A DNA stretch of 64,000 nt from Macrosoma leucophasiata (GCA_036365455.1 JAWQUS010000019.1:11322001-11386000); one strand, 5' to 3'; shown: positions 40,270 through 50,119, counted from the stretch's first letter. The notes: generated by a model not told the origin, from the letters alone. Program-made: numbers and translations.

Positions 40270-41103
40270 AACCGACGGAGGTTATCACTGGTAACATACA
40301 ATACACGCACTTTAAGGAGAGACGAGAACATTGCTGAGCTGGAAGAAGAATTGAACAAGTTGCACTGGGACATCTTGGGGCTATCTGAAGTCCGTAGAGA
40401 GGGAGAGGACACGATAACCCTAAAGTCTGGCAACTTGTTCTTCTACCGGGAGGGCGACCAGCAGTCCCAAGGTGGTGTCGGGTTTATCGTCCACAAGTCT
40501 CTCGTTAACAACATTGAATGCATCACGAGTGTGTCGAGTAGGGTCGCGTACCTGATATTCAGAATATCCAACAGATATTCCATGAAGGTCATCCAGGTCT
40601 ACGCACCGACCTCGGCACATCCGGACGACGAGGTGGAAGCTATGTATGAGGACATCAGTAGGGCCATACATACTTCCAAAACGTATTTCACTGTTGTTAT
40701 GGGAGATTTCAACGCAAAACTGGGCAAGGGATGCGATAATGAGCTGAAAGTGGGGCAATTTGGATGTGGGCATCGGAACCCTAGGGGCCAGAGGCTGGCC
40801 AACTTTCTAGAAAAGGAGGAACTCTTCATGATGAACTCCTTTTTCAAGAAGCCGCCTCATAGGAAATGGACCTAGATGAGCCCCGACGGTTCCACAAAAA
40901 ATGAGATAGACTTCATTATGACCACCAAGAAACACATATTCCATGATGTCTCCGTGATTCACAGGGTGAAAACCGGAAGTGATCACCGAATGGTTAGGGG
41001 CACATTGAATTTAAACAAGATCGAAAGATTTCGTGTAATGAAGTCTACGCTCCGACCTATTGTTGCTCACATACAAAACCCCAAGAGCTTTCAGCTCGAA
41101 TAG
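40270..41103 (+). pseudogene. LINE2 endonuclease domain
   Basis: SLVTYNTRTLRRDENIAELE opens the fold, then LGLSEVRR with the catalytic acidic residue, VIQVYAPTSAHPDDE, catalytic MGDFNAKLG, NEIDFIMTTKK and the end motif GSDHRMV. An in-frame TAG (40873-40875) interrupts HRKWT-stop-MSPDG, probably a former TGG; a second TAG closes the frame at 41101-41103. The gene would have nicked target DNA for target-primed reverse transcription. Often annotated in genomes as craniofacial development protein 2-like. Confidence 0.9.
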
Positions 41104-41563
41104 CAAAATCGCTTTGCTTGCCTGGAGGATTGCATCTCAGTGGACGATATGAATGACAGGTTGGTAGAAACTGTCCATTCGGTGGGGTCTAAATACTTCA
41201 AAACCCGCCGACGAAATACACCTCAGAAACTCACCGATCAAATCCTCAACCTTATGGCAGAAGACGCTCAATGACACTGCAGACCTCTGATGAAGCTAAA
41301 AAATACCGGCAACTTAATAGACAGATCCAACAGTCGTTGCGGCACGACATCATCAGATCCTTCAACACAAAATGTGTTGAGGAAACGATAGAGCAAAATA
41401 AAGACTCCAAAGTGTTTGCAAGGGATCTGTCTATTGGACAGAGCCGGTTGATGCAGCTGAAGACAGAGGACGGCAGTTTAGCGTCGACTAAGCCCGAGGT
41501 ATTGCGGGAGATCGAAAGGTTCTATGGGCAGTTATATACCTCGGTCGGACAACCTGCCTACAG
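41104..41563 (+). pseudogene. LINE2 linker between endonuclease and RT
   Basis: Frame 1 continues after the TAG as QNRFACLEDCISVDDMNDRL to KLTDQILNLMAEDAQ, then the protein shifts frame near 41270 into SDEAKKYRQLNRQIQQSLRH, RDLSIGQSRLMQLKTEDGS and REIERFYGQLYTS. The next shift, near 41560, leads into LKNNNAPGEDGI. The order matches RTE-type connectors. Confidence 0.8.
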
Positions 41564-43024
41564 CTTAAGAACAACAATGCGCCTGGAGAGGACGGAATCA
41601 CTACAGAGCTTCTGCAAGCGGGTGGATCACCGTTACTGAAAGTCCTTCAGAAGCTCTTTAATTCCGTCCTATTCGAAGGTACTACGCCAGAAGCATGGAA
41701 GAGAGGCGTGGTGGTGCTTTTCTTCAAAAAAGGTGATAAAGCCCTATTGAAGAACTATAGATCCATCTCGCTTCTAAGCCATATCTACAAGCTGTTTTCG
41801 AGGGTGATCACGAACCGTCTCGCTCGCAGGTTTGATGAATTCCAGCCTCCCGAACAAGCCGGTTTCCGAAAAGGCTATAGTACCATGGACCACATACACA
41901 CGCTGCGGCAGGTTATACAGAAGTCTGAGGAGTATAACCGGCCATTATGCTTAGCGTTCGTGGACTATGAGAAAGCCTTTGATTCGGTTGAAACATGGGC
42001 TGTGCTGCAGTCTTTACAGCGTTGCCACATTGAGTATCGGTATATCGAAGTGTTGAAGTGTCTGTATAAACACGCCACCATGTCAGTCCGAGTACAGAAC
42101 CAATGCACGAAGGCGATTCCTTTGCAGAGGGGAGTAAGACAGGGAGATGTCATCTCACCTCTGCTCTTCACCAATGCAATGGAAGACGCCTTCAAGCTCC
42201 TGGAATGGCAAGGACTAGGCATCAATATCAACGGCGAATACATCACTCACCTTCGGTTTGCCGACGATATTATAGTCATGGCAGAGTCGCTGGAAGATCT
42301 CAGCACAATGCTCGAAGACCTCAATCGAGTGTCCCAAAGAGTGGGCCTTAAAATGAACATGGATAAGACCAAGGTCATGTTCAATAACCTTGTATCGCCC
42401 ACTCTAGTGTCCGTTGGGAACTCGATGCTCGAAGTTGTCGACGACTACGTCTATTTAGGACAAACCATACAACTAGGCAGGTCGAACTTCGAGAAAGAGG
42501 TCATTCGCCGAATCCAACTCGGCTGGGCAGCGTTCGGGAAGTTAAGGAGCGTTTTCTCGTCAAACATCCCGCAGTCCTTCAAGACGAAAGTCTTTAACCA
42601 GTGCGTTTTGCCGGTGATGACCTACGGTGCCGAGACGTGGTCTCTCACTATGGGTCTCGTACGAAAGCTCCAAGTCACTCAGCGGTCAATGGAGAGGGCT
42701 ATGCTCGGCGTTTCCCTACTGGATCGAATCAGAAATGAGGAGATCCGTAGGCGAACAAAAGTCGCTGACATATCCAAGGAGATCTCCAAGCTGAAGTGGC
42801 AATGGGCAGGGCACATAGCTCGGAGAACCGATAGCCGCTGGGGCAGAAAGGTTCTCGAGTGGAGACCACATATCGGCAAGCGTAGCGTAGGGCGTCCACC
42901 TGCAAGATGGACCGACGACCTAGTGAAGGCTGCAGGTACCCGCTGGATGCACGTCGCTTCCGATCGATCGACATGGAGGTCATTGGGGGAGGCCTATGTT
43001 CAGCAGTGGACGTCCTATGGCTGA
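41564..43024 (+). CDS. LINE2 reverse transcriptase, uninterrupted part
   Basis: Reads without a stop from LKNNNAPGEDGITTELLQAG to the terminal YVQQWTSYG (about 486 codons; the first Met is at 41708). RT landmarks in order: FFKKGDKALLKNYRSISLLS, QAGFRKGYSTMDHIHTLRQV, motif A FVDYEKAFDSVE, motif B GVRQGDVISPLLF, motif C LRFADDIIV with FADD, then LKMNMDKTKVMF, thumb DDYVYLGQTIQLG, QCVLPVMTYGAETWSL and the tail WQWAGHIARRTDSRW. All catalytic aspartates are present. As the upstream frame is broken it cannot be made as the native fusion, so function is unlikely though the RT half is intact. Confidence 0.85.
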   Translation, partial: LKNNNAPGEDGITTELLQAGGSPLLKVLQKLFNSVLFEGTTPEAWKRGVVVLFFKKGDKALLKNYRSISLLSHIYKLFSRVITNRLARRFDEFQPPEQAGFRKGYSTMDHIHTLRQVIQKSEEYNRPLCLAFVDYEKAFDSVETWAVLQSLQRCHIEYRYIEVLKCLYKHATMSVRVQNQCTKAIPLQRGVRQGDVISPLLFTNAMEDAFKLLEWQGLGININGEYITHLRFADDIIVMAESLEDLSTMLEDLNRVSQRVGLKMNMDKTKVMFNNLVSPTLVSVGNSMLEVVDDYVYLGQTIQLGRSNFEKEVIRRIQLGWAAFGKLRSVFSSNIPQSFKTKVFNQCVLPVMTYGAETWSLTMGLVRKLQVTQRSMERAMLGVSLLDRIRNEEIRRRTKVADISKEISKLKWQWAGHIARRTDSRWGRKVLEWRPHIGKRSVGRPPARWTDDLVKAAGTRWMHVASDRSTWRSLGEAYVQQWTSYG

Positions 43025-43045
43025 TATGATGATCATCCCTACACA

Positions 43046-43270
43046 GTGAACATACCACAAATTAGAACGAAGCGTTTCAGCTCTACATTTATTATACGTA
43101 CAGCTAAGTTATGGAATACTTTGCCGGCTTCTTTGTTTCCAAAAAACTACAACCTGGGCATCTTCAAATCTAGAGTGAACAGGTACTTTCTAGACCAACG
43201 TGCTTCATCTTCGGCCACATCTTCACTTCCCATCAGGTGAGTTGGTGGTCAAACGTTGGTTTATACAAAT
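43046..43270 (+). pseudogene. LINE6 polymerase C-terminal end
   Basis: Frame RTKRFSSTFIIRTAKLWNTL then PASLFPKNYNLGIFKSRVNR resembles the C-terminus of CR1/Jockey-type RTs (RTxRLWNSLP...FKSRV). The 3' end CATCAGGTGAGTTGGTGGTC then AAACGTTGGTTTATACAAAT recurs inverted at 57757-57823. LINE2 inserted just upstream of it. Confidence 0.65.
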
Positions 43271-43652
43271 AAAATAATTAAAATATTTTTTTTTGCTCTC
43301 GCGCCCTATCCTATTTTTCCCATAACCCCATGGTTGACTGTCAGAGAATGCCTCGTGGCATTAAGTCCGCTATATGTATAATGTGCATTAGAGTATAAAT
43401 AAATAAATGAACGCAACCTTGCAACCTAAGCACACGGTGCGATCGTGAAACGCGCTATACTACGCGTATAGATGTTGTAGTCGCTCATAGCCTTTGCGTT
43501 TTTATCAGAGACTCCTCCAGTCTCCAGTTGTACAGAGACTTCGGTTGAGTCTTATACGCGCGTTTGTATCGCTTCATGCGCGTGCTTGTATCATCAATGC
43601 AATCGCAACAATCAGCGTCGACAGCGCCGAATAAGCGCGTTCCTATTAATTA
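43271..43652. other. unidentified sequence
   Basis: AT-rich, then from 43425 a CpG-containing stretch (AAGCACACGGTGCGATCG, TATACGCGCGTTTG) similar in style to 39822-39900 (AGCACACGGCGTATTTTATA). These could be two ends of one element separated by the LINE insertions. Confidence 0.35.
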
Positions 43653-43910
43653 AACATTTAAGACAGCAGGTAAAGTAAAATATTAATCTCGAAAAGTGTC
43701 CAAGATAACGTCTTCACTTCCCGCGCGTTCCCATTAAAACCCGCCAAAAATCAAGACAGCCATAAAACTTTACTGGCCAATGCACTCCGAGAAAAGATAT
43801 CCGTCACTCTTGGGAACTTTTTTAATTTGCGGGAGTGCGGATAATCTGCGAAGTGACGTCATCAATCTGCGAGTCGCTTCTCATCGCGAAATCTCCGACG
43901 TTAAATTTAA
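43653..43910 (+). repeat. repeat P copy 3
   Basis: CATTTAAGACAGCAGGTAAA flank, then the P body to CTGCGAGTCGCTTCTCATCG, almost identical to copy 2 over their overlap. Confidence 0.75.
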
Positions 43911-44308
43911 TGGGTTATTTTGGATAGAGTTTAGTAGTACCTTTGTAAATTCACTCCTGTACTCCCTTAAAGGGTAGGTAGGTATATATGCAAACAACCA
44001 CGATTCCGCATTAACGGTACGGGAACGCTTACGCACACATCCGCGACCCCACTGGCGGCTGCTAGTTTCCGAGCCCTCCACAGGTTTGACTCCAACTAAC
44101 ACTATTGGCGTGCGGAGCACGTGCACGCCGCCCAGTTTGGGACCTTTCCATTGCCACGCCGTGGCTCTGGTCCCAAGTTGTGTCTTCTCTTAGCTTCGCC
44201 GGTGAGGCCAACACCGGGTACTGATCTAACCCGACCTTAAACCATCCTAACCTAACTCAAAAAAAAAAAACTCATGTATATGTTAGCAGCTCAGATATAG
44301 TTATCCAA
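43911..44308. other. degenerate SINE-B tail and GC-rich unknown
   Basis: 43945-44030 weakly matches the SINE-B tail on the minus strand. 44030-44230 is GC-rich (GCCACGCCGTGGC palindrome) and ends AACCTAACTC then A10, a polyadenylated-looking retro-end of unknown type. Confidence 0.35.
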
Positions 44309-44470
44309 TCTATACTATTTTTTTATACAGAAAACATTTGGGTTTTTGGATTCATATTTGTAACGTTTTTAGCTCAAAAACTACTAAAACGTTTTCAAAA
44401 ATTCTTCAGCTTCACTGAGTGACATAGCCTATATTAATTGCACCCGAACGAAGTCGGGGCAAACCTCTAG
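44309..44470 (+). mobile_element. short Helitron, 162 bp
   Basis: A|TCTATACTATTTTTTTATAC at the left; at the right a hairpin CCCGAACGAAGTCGGGG eight bases before CTAG|T. All terminal features of a non-autonomous Helitron are present, in a family different from the Lep1 type. Confidence 0.75.
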
Positions 44471-44631
44471 TGTTGAATAAAATCACTCTCGCAAATTAAA
44501 AAAGTTCATGAGATTGAGGTATATCTCGGGATACATTTGAGCTCTAAAGTTTTATTAGTCCCTTGATTTTTGGGCGATCTATGTCATAATGGAGACATGT
44601 AGCGCCGGCATGTGACAACTCAACCACCCCA

Positions 44632-45412
44632 CAAGCAGAGAATATGTAATATTACTACGTATAGAATCACGGAATAGATAAATAAAGATGGAATGGTAAT
44701 GTGGGCGTGGCAAGCGCGCGACAACACACAGTTCGGTAGAACCATTCGTTCGCCGCTCGTAGTGTCGTGTAGACTGCTCCGAACGACGCATCTCTTGGTA
44801 AAATACCATTTAGTGCAAATTTTAACATGTAAAATGAAATGTCAGACCTCAAGTATAAAGCGAGGATGTATATCTTTTGATCGGTAAGTCACAAATAACA
44901 TTTATTGTTATAATACTTGTAAAAAAACATATAAATATACAAAGAAATATGAATATTCGAACTTAAACTGCATTATTTAAACGTTACTGCTAGCGAATAC
45001 ATTGCTCGTTAAGCACTCGCTCAATAAACGCTATTACTGTCTCCGCTGGCTACACTTCGACTAGTTTATTGGTGAGTATATTGTTGTGTGCGTGCGAGTG
45101 TTTATTGTCTACGGGCGTTACATCTTAGTATGCAAACTTACGCAAACGAATAGCTGCCCTGAGATTAATGTGTGGGTGATTGTCGAGATGGTGTTACATT
45201 TGTGTATGATATTGGATGGTGGGAGAAAAGCGGTGACACTGGTTCTAATACTAAATTGAAGCAAAGGCCTTTCCATCCTTATTTATCTATTCCGTGTAGA
45301 GAATGGACACTTCGACGGCCCAATTTCCCCGCCTCACCCAACCTCATCCCCTCTTATGGGCGACGTTTGCTATTCTCTACGTGCTACGCACACAGGTGCA
45401 CGTGTAAATACT
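44632..45412 (+). repeat. repeat D copy 2, split by a TIR element
   Basis: GAGAATATGTAATATTACTA to TATAGAAT, then after the insert TAGAGAATGGACACTTCGACG to GCACGTGTAAATAC. In copy 1 the two halves are continuous. Confidence 0.75.
44668..45296. mobile_element. TIR DNA element, 629 bp, in repeat D
   Basis: 26-bp TIRs with one mismatch: CACGGAATAGATAAATAAAG at the left, CTTATTTATCTATTCCGTG at the right. TATAGAAT and TAGAGAAT flank it, an 8-bp target duplication with one change. An 8-bp duplication and TIR starting CA fit hAT or P superfamilies. No transposase. Confidence 0.85.
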
Positions 45413-45424
45413 AATACAGGTGCT

Positions 45425-45570
45425 CGTGGCCACGACCGTTGCAATACGGCCGAAACGTCTTCACCCGTTAGTGCAGTCAACCAACTGAACAATGGCGGTC
45501 AAATCATTCCAATAATGTAGTAAATACGCAGGCTAGGCAGCAGCTTTCTGCGATAAAACTACCGTGGCGA
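45425..45570 (+). repeat. repeat H fragment
   Basis: AACTGAACAATGGCGGTCAA, GGCAGCAGCTTTCTGCGATA and AAAACTACCG; preceded by CGGCCGAAACGTCTTCACCC. Confidence 0.55.
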
Positions 45571-45706
45571 TTTTGATTCTGACGAGCCATTTGATCCAAC
45601 TGTGTGTGACTACCATTTTCTGGCTCATGGGTTCAATTCCCGTACCAGGACAAATAATTGTATAGCCTACAGATATTATTATTTGTTTCGGGTTTGGGTG
45701 TGTATA

Positions 45707-46980
45707 TATTTGGGGTAAAAGTTTCTTCGCATTTTTTAAGATTATTCAAAACATTTATTAATATAGTTTATTTAAATTTAACTAAAGTATGTATGTACCA
45801 TTTTGTTCGATAACCTTTTGCCATCTTGTAGGTAGGGACATGATCCCATTGCTATAAGCATTTTGGGACTTCTCATCAAAATACCGCGACAAGTGGATTT
45901 GGCAGTCCTCTCGTGATGTTAACCTAACATTGCATAAAGAATTCTGAAGAGACCGAAACAGGTGGAAATCTGAATATGCAAGGTCAGGACTATACGGCGG
46001 ATGCATTAACACCTCCCAGCCAAACTCTCTTAATTTTTGCTGAGTGGCTATAGATGTGTGAGGTCTAGCGTTATCATGATGAAACACCATACCCCTTCTG
46101 TTGATGAATTCCGGCCGCTTTTTCTCAACTTCTCGCTTTAATCTCATCAGTTGTTCGCAGTAGAGTTCAGAATCGATAGTCCTGCCTGGTGGTAATAGCT
46201 CATAATGAATAATGCCCTTCCAATCCCACCACACACACAACATCACCTTATTGCGAGTTAACCCGGGTTTCGCCACAGTCTGTGAAGCCTGACCGGCCTT
46301 TGACCACGACCTTTTTCGCACGTTCTTGTCGTACGTGATCCACTTTTCATCACCAGTTATCAGCTTCTTCAAAAATGATTCGGTTTCTTTACGTCGTAAT
46401 GAAGAATCACAAATGAGTACACGGTTCATTAGGTTTCTTTCAGTGAGCTCGTGAGGTACCCAAATATCGAGCTTTTTTTGTACCCAGCTTTTTTCGAATG
46501 CGCCAAAACTGTTTTGTGATCAATTCTCAGTTCTTCAGCTACGTCGTAACTACTGATATGTCGATGTTGATCCACTTTTTCAAAAATTGCATCCATTTTA
46601 TCCGTAATAGGGCCAGAGCGAGGTGCATCTTTGACATCAAAATTTCCGGATTGAAAACGCTTAAACCAAATTTGTGCTACTCTCACAGACACTGCACTAG
46701 GTCCATAAACATCGCAAATTTTTTTCGCGGCTTGCGTTGCATTTTTACCTTTTTTGTAGTATAATTTTAAAATGTATCGAATTTCTTCATTGGATTCACT
46801 CATCTTGACATACGAAAAACAAATGAAAATCACACATTTGCCTAATTTGAATTTGGAATTATGTTCTTTAAAATTTTAACTTTGAATCATACCAAAACCA
46901 GCCAGATACAAATACTACAGCCTAAGAGATTTTATTACAAGTTCATACATACTATAATGCGAAAAGACTTTTTCCCCAAC
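45707..46980 (-). mobile_element. mariner element
   Basis: About 1.27 kb, normal for mariner. Ends: TTGGGGTAAAAGTTTCTTCG at 45710 and, inverted at the other end, TTGGGGAAAAAGTCTTTTCG. It encodes one transposase on the minus strand, broken by a single frameshift. Confidence 0.9.
45782..46833 (-). pseudogene. mariner transposase, one frameshift
   Basis: Cut-and-paste transposase, DD34D family. The N-terminal part (46833-46429) has the paired helix-turn-helix region RYILKLYYKKGKNATQAAKK, VRVAQIWFKRFQSGNFDVKD, the linker APRSGP and SSYDVAEELRIDHKTVLAHS. The C-terminal part (frame of 46429-45782) has catalytic LITGDEKWITYDKN, VWWDWKGIIHYELL, FHHDNARPHTS and PPYSPDLAYSDFHLF. The two are one base out of frame; the true protein reads through an A7 run (plus-strand T7, 46473-46479) where an eighth A would restore KKLDIWVPHEL. 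Combined length about 345 residues, as usual. No internal stop otherwise, so this is a recently inactivated copy or a base-call error. Confidence 0.9.
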
Positions 46981-47093
46981 CTATTATGTTGGATCAAGTT
47001 GGGTGTGTATAACCTACACCTACGACACAGGTTTATTCCTGTGGGGCTGTGAGTGTAAGCGGATATTATTATAACCTGGCCCTAGTCGGCGTA

Positions 47094-47146
47094 TCTGGGG
47101 GAAGGCTTTGGTCCAGTAGTGGACGTTTATCGGCCGAAGTGATGAA
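47094..47146 (+). repeat. RTE-type 3' tail fragment
   Basis: GGCTTTGGTCCAGTAGTGGA then CGTTTATCGGCCGAAGTGATG, as at the ends of LINE2 and repeat H. Confidence 0.5.
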
Positions 47147-47365
47147 TGGAGACAAACAAGCACGCAGTTCACATTCATGATTACATACAAAAACGAGAGG
47201 ATTCCGATTCATTGCCACCCCTAAGTCCCAATCGGTTTTGCCTTTATGATAGCTGCTCTATTAGGGGACCACCTACCATCTCATTGCAATACAATAGGGC
47301 TGTATACTACATATGGCAGATAGATTAGGTGATGCGAGATAGACTTCCAGTATCGGAGCTTCTGG
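47142..47365 (-). repeat. FamA A2, degenerate
   Basis: ACAAACAAGCACGCAGTTCA to GGCAGATAGATTAGGTGATG and CCAGTATCGGAGCTTCTGG. Confidence 0.55.
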
Positions 47366-47449
47366 AACTCACTAGTAATAGGTGACCTTCGAGTGAACAG
47401 TTAAATTACCTTTTTTGGTAAAAGCACATACAAGTTAAAAACAGAGTTT

Positions 47450-47860
47450 GAAGTTTGACAGACAAACAAACGGGCTACCTGTGGTGAAAAGTGGTCACCG
47501 TCGCCTATGAACATTTGCTACACCAGGGGAGTTGCCAACGCGCTGCCAGCCCTGAAGGACTCTTGACGCCATTTTTGAAGAACCCCATATTGTATCACAT
47601 AGGAGGGAAGTTCGTTCCACAATTTACACGTTCTGGGCAGATGAGAGGCAGATCTTTCAGATGTTTGAGCCTGTCAGTAAGTCCTGGATCGTTAACAATA
47701 CGAACGGCGCATTTTTGAAGGGAGTCAAGTGGACCAAGCTGGTAATTCAATGAGAGCAGTATTCCAGATTTTGTACCTATGGTTTTTATGTTGCCTCTTT
47801 TCACTATCAGTGAGAACTGCATGTTGCTGTCTTCATTAAAGATAAAAATACAATACATAA
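47450..47860 (-). mobile_element. LINE-E 3' end, longest copy
   Basis: Tail (GACAGACAAACAAACGGGCT), GTGGTCACCGTCGCCTATGA, CACCAGGGGAGTTGCCAACG, AACCCCATATTGTATCACAT, then the coding end. Confidence 0.75.
47595..47858 (-). pseudogene. LINE-E polymerase C-terminal remnant
   Basis: Minus-strand frame GILLSLNYQLGPLDSLQKCA then VRIVNDPGLTDRLKHLKDLP matches the LDSLQ+RAVRIV.D..LT.RL pattern after the RT domain of CR1-like LINEs. The frame then runs into untranslated sequence. Inactive, no catalytic motif. Confidence 0.6.
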
Positions 47861-48509
47861 ACAGAGTTTGAAATACCGCCTTGTAAAAAGAGAAGTCCGT
47901 TCATTACCAGGGTACGTTCAACTCTCAAGTGCAATATTAAACTGGATTTATATTTTGGATTCAGCGGTGATTTCGTTTGTTTTTTGCTTTTCACGGGCGC
48001 TATTACCTACACAATAGGAATTCCCTTGATGAGGGTCTGTGATGCACGAAATTTGTATGGATGTGGCATTTTTCACTTAACAAATCTATATCACTTATAT
48101 AAAAGAAAAATCCTAACTAAGATGTCAACGGCCGGCTTAATGTTCAAAAAGGCTGAAAATTTTCTCATATATGGTAAGAACCGGTTTTTCAAAATTAATT
48201 CCCTAATCCTTCTTTCACACGGGCATTCAGCTCTTGACGGTACCTAATAGAAATTGCTATGAGTCAGTTCAGTTACATGATCAGATCGTTGAATCGCAAC
48301 AGAATCGATTCGCTGTCTTGCTTTAACCAATGAACGCGGCCCATGTTAGAGCAAGACAGTGCACTGATTAAATTTCGATGCAACGACTTTGTGTTACAAG
48401 AATCAGACTAGTAGCGCGGTAATAACGCAACTGTACCTATGCTCGTCTGAGCACGCCAAAAGAAATACATATATATGGTTCTAAACGGGATCCTTCTTGG
48501 TATAAATAT
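47861..48509. other. no recognised gene
   Basis: AT-rich unique sequence. GAATCGATTCGCTGTCTTGC and GAGCAAGACAGTGCACTG near 48303-48375 form an imperfect inverted pair. An 87-codon frame at 47984-48247 resembles nothing I know. Confidence 0.45.
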
Positions 48510-48774
48510 TTTTTTCTATTTTATGGAAGTGGTAATGTAGTTCACATTGATGTTAAGTGAAGACTGCAGCCTATAGACACTCACACAAAGACCAAGGTCA
48601 AAATGCAGATGCGTTACCACTCCTGAGGCCTAAGGTGTTATATCTCTGTACCGGAAATTACAGGGCCGTACATTACCACCTGACCGAAACACGATAGTGC
48701 TGAACACTACCATTTAGCGGCAAGTAAATTAGGTAATGCGGTGGTGCCTACGCCCGCGAGCTCAGTCGCTGGAC
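48510..48774 (-). repeat. FamA A1, nearly complete
   Basis: Poly-T-rich tail to CGCGAGCTCAGTCGCTGGAC; the last about 15 bases of the 5' end are missing. Confidence 0.75.
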
Positions 48775-48939
48775 TAAAAATAAGTACGTAGGTGGCTCGT
48801 CTCGAGACGACTCTTGTCTACTTTATTGGGCAATAGGCTAGTAGCTAGCAAAGGGTTGCACACCCTAAAACGTAACTTCAATAATTATGTAAACACACTG
48901 AAAGTTACCAAAAACATATTTTCACTTATTCCTCAATGT

Positions 48940-49013
48940 TAAAAATGAAAAAGGCATGCTCCGAAGGATCGGGCATATAGAAAGAATGTCGAATGAGCGA
49001 ATGACTAAACAGT
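48940..49013 (+). repeat. LINE3 coding fragment
   Basis: AAAATGAAAAAGGCATGCTC, GGCATATAGAAAGAATGTCG, AATGACTAAACAG match 17486-17560. Confidence 0.7.
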
Positions 49014-49069
49014 ACATAATAGGTACCTACGTATAACCCTTTTCTCCTCCACTTACTTTCGGTTTCTTT

Positions 49070-49358
49070 ACTGGTGGTAGAGCTCCAGTGACAGAGCTCG
49101 CAGGCGTAGGCACCATCGCGTTACCTAATTTACTTGCCGCTAAATGGTAGCGTACAGCACTATCGTGTTCCGGTTAGGTGGTAATGTACGGCCCTGTAAT
49201 TTTCGGCACAGAGACATAACACCTTAGGCCTCAGGAGTGGTAACGCATCTACATTTTGACCTCGGTCTTTATGCGGGTGTCTATAGGCTGCAGTCATCAC
49301 TTAACATCCATGTGAACTGCATGCTTGTTTGCCACTTCCATAAGATAAAAAAAAATAT
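49070..49358 (+). repeat. FamA element, full length A1
   Basis: ACTGGTGGTAGAGCTCCAG to TTCCATAAGATAAAAAAAAA, close to consensus. Confidence 0.85.
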
Positions 49359-49694
49359 TTGGTGGTGTCATAACGTCCCAACGGCATATTTCTAGTCCCT
49401 AATGTACTTAAATCTTCAAAGAATACCACATCCAAACATTCGTGACTCCGAACACAAACCCATTCATTAAGTCTGGGAACAGTTTAATTCTAGTCAGAAG
49501 AAGTTAATGAGACGTTCCGGCGTCGTTTTTAATTTTATATTCTCCTTTAATGTACACCCATTTGTTCCTCAGTTTATTGGGGTGCGCTTATTCAGGGCTT
49601 GAGACGTTTGGACCTTAAAATTAGAATTACAGTATACTTGTGTAACAAGAATAATGTGGTTCCTGACGTTTGATTAGTCATCACCATCATTTTT
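49359..49694. other. no recognised gene
   Basis: Unique sequence, nothing supported. Confidence 0.45.
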
Positions 49695-50119
49695 ACTGGA
49701 GGTATGTTTTTGATATATACTTGCCGCTAAATGGTAATGTTCAGCACTATCGTGTTCAGGTTAGGTGGTAATGTACGGCCCTGTAATTTCCGACATAGAG
49801 GCATTACTCTTTAGGCCTCAGTTTATTCATTTATTTCATATAATTAGGCTCCTGGAGAGCACTTTTACATCGTAATTTTTTTTTAAACTAACCTAGAGTG
49901 AACAACCACTAATAGTAATCAAAAACACATAGTAAATTAAAAAGAAACGAAACAATCATGTATATGGAAAGAATCAATTACGAGTATTTACGAATTCTTC
50001 AGGAGTGGTAACGCATCTGCATTTTTATCTTGATCTTTTTGTAAGTGTCTATAGGCTGCAGTCATCACTCAACCTCAATGTGAACTGCATGCTTGTTTGC
50101 CACTTCCATTACATAAAAA
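49695..50119 (+). repeat. FamA A1, split by repeat R
   Basis: ACTGGAGGTATG (internally deleted start), CTTGCCGCTAAATGG to TTTAGGCCTCA, insert 49820-49996, then CAGGAGTGGTAACGCATCTG to the A6 tail. Confidence 0.75.
49820..49996 (-). repeat. repeat R (retro-end fragment)
   Basis: TTATTTCATATAATTAGGCT, CCTGGAGAGCACTTTTACAT, AACCTAGAGTGAACAACCAC; the complement of the sequence at 51360-51450 and of a fragment near 35340. Its plus sense ends in ATGAAATAAATA, a LINE-like 3' end. Confidence 0.65.

Larger units (their letters stand above)
39971..43031 (+). mobile_element. LINE2: RTE-clade non-LTR retrotransposon, full length
   Basis: ATCATCCCTACA lies at 39959-39970 and 43032-43043, a 12-bp target duplication bounding 3061 bp. 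Order: GC-rich leader, APE endonuclease, RT, then a very short 3' end GTTCAGCAGTGGACGTCC...GGCTGATATGATG. Defects: TAG at 40873-40875 and 41101-41103, a frame change near 41270 and another near 41560. Codons are GC-richer than the surroundings, as expected for a recent insertion. Confidence 0.9.
45582..47070 (+). mobile_element. SINE-C split by mariner
   Basis: Head and box B (GGGTTCAATTCCCGTACC) at 45582-45706, tail TTGGGTGTGTATAACCTACA to GGGCTGTGAGTGTAAGC at 46999-47070. TTGGGTGTGTATA occurs on both sides of the mariner. Confidence 0.65.

Noticed and set aside
40270..41103. Host craniofacial development protein-like gene
   Set aside because: This name is often given to RTE endonuclease domains; the domain lies in a LINE with its own RT and target duplication.
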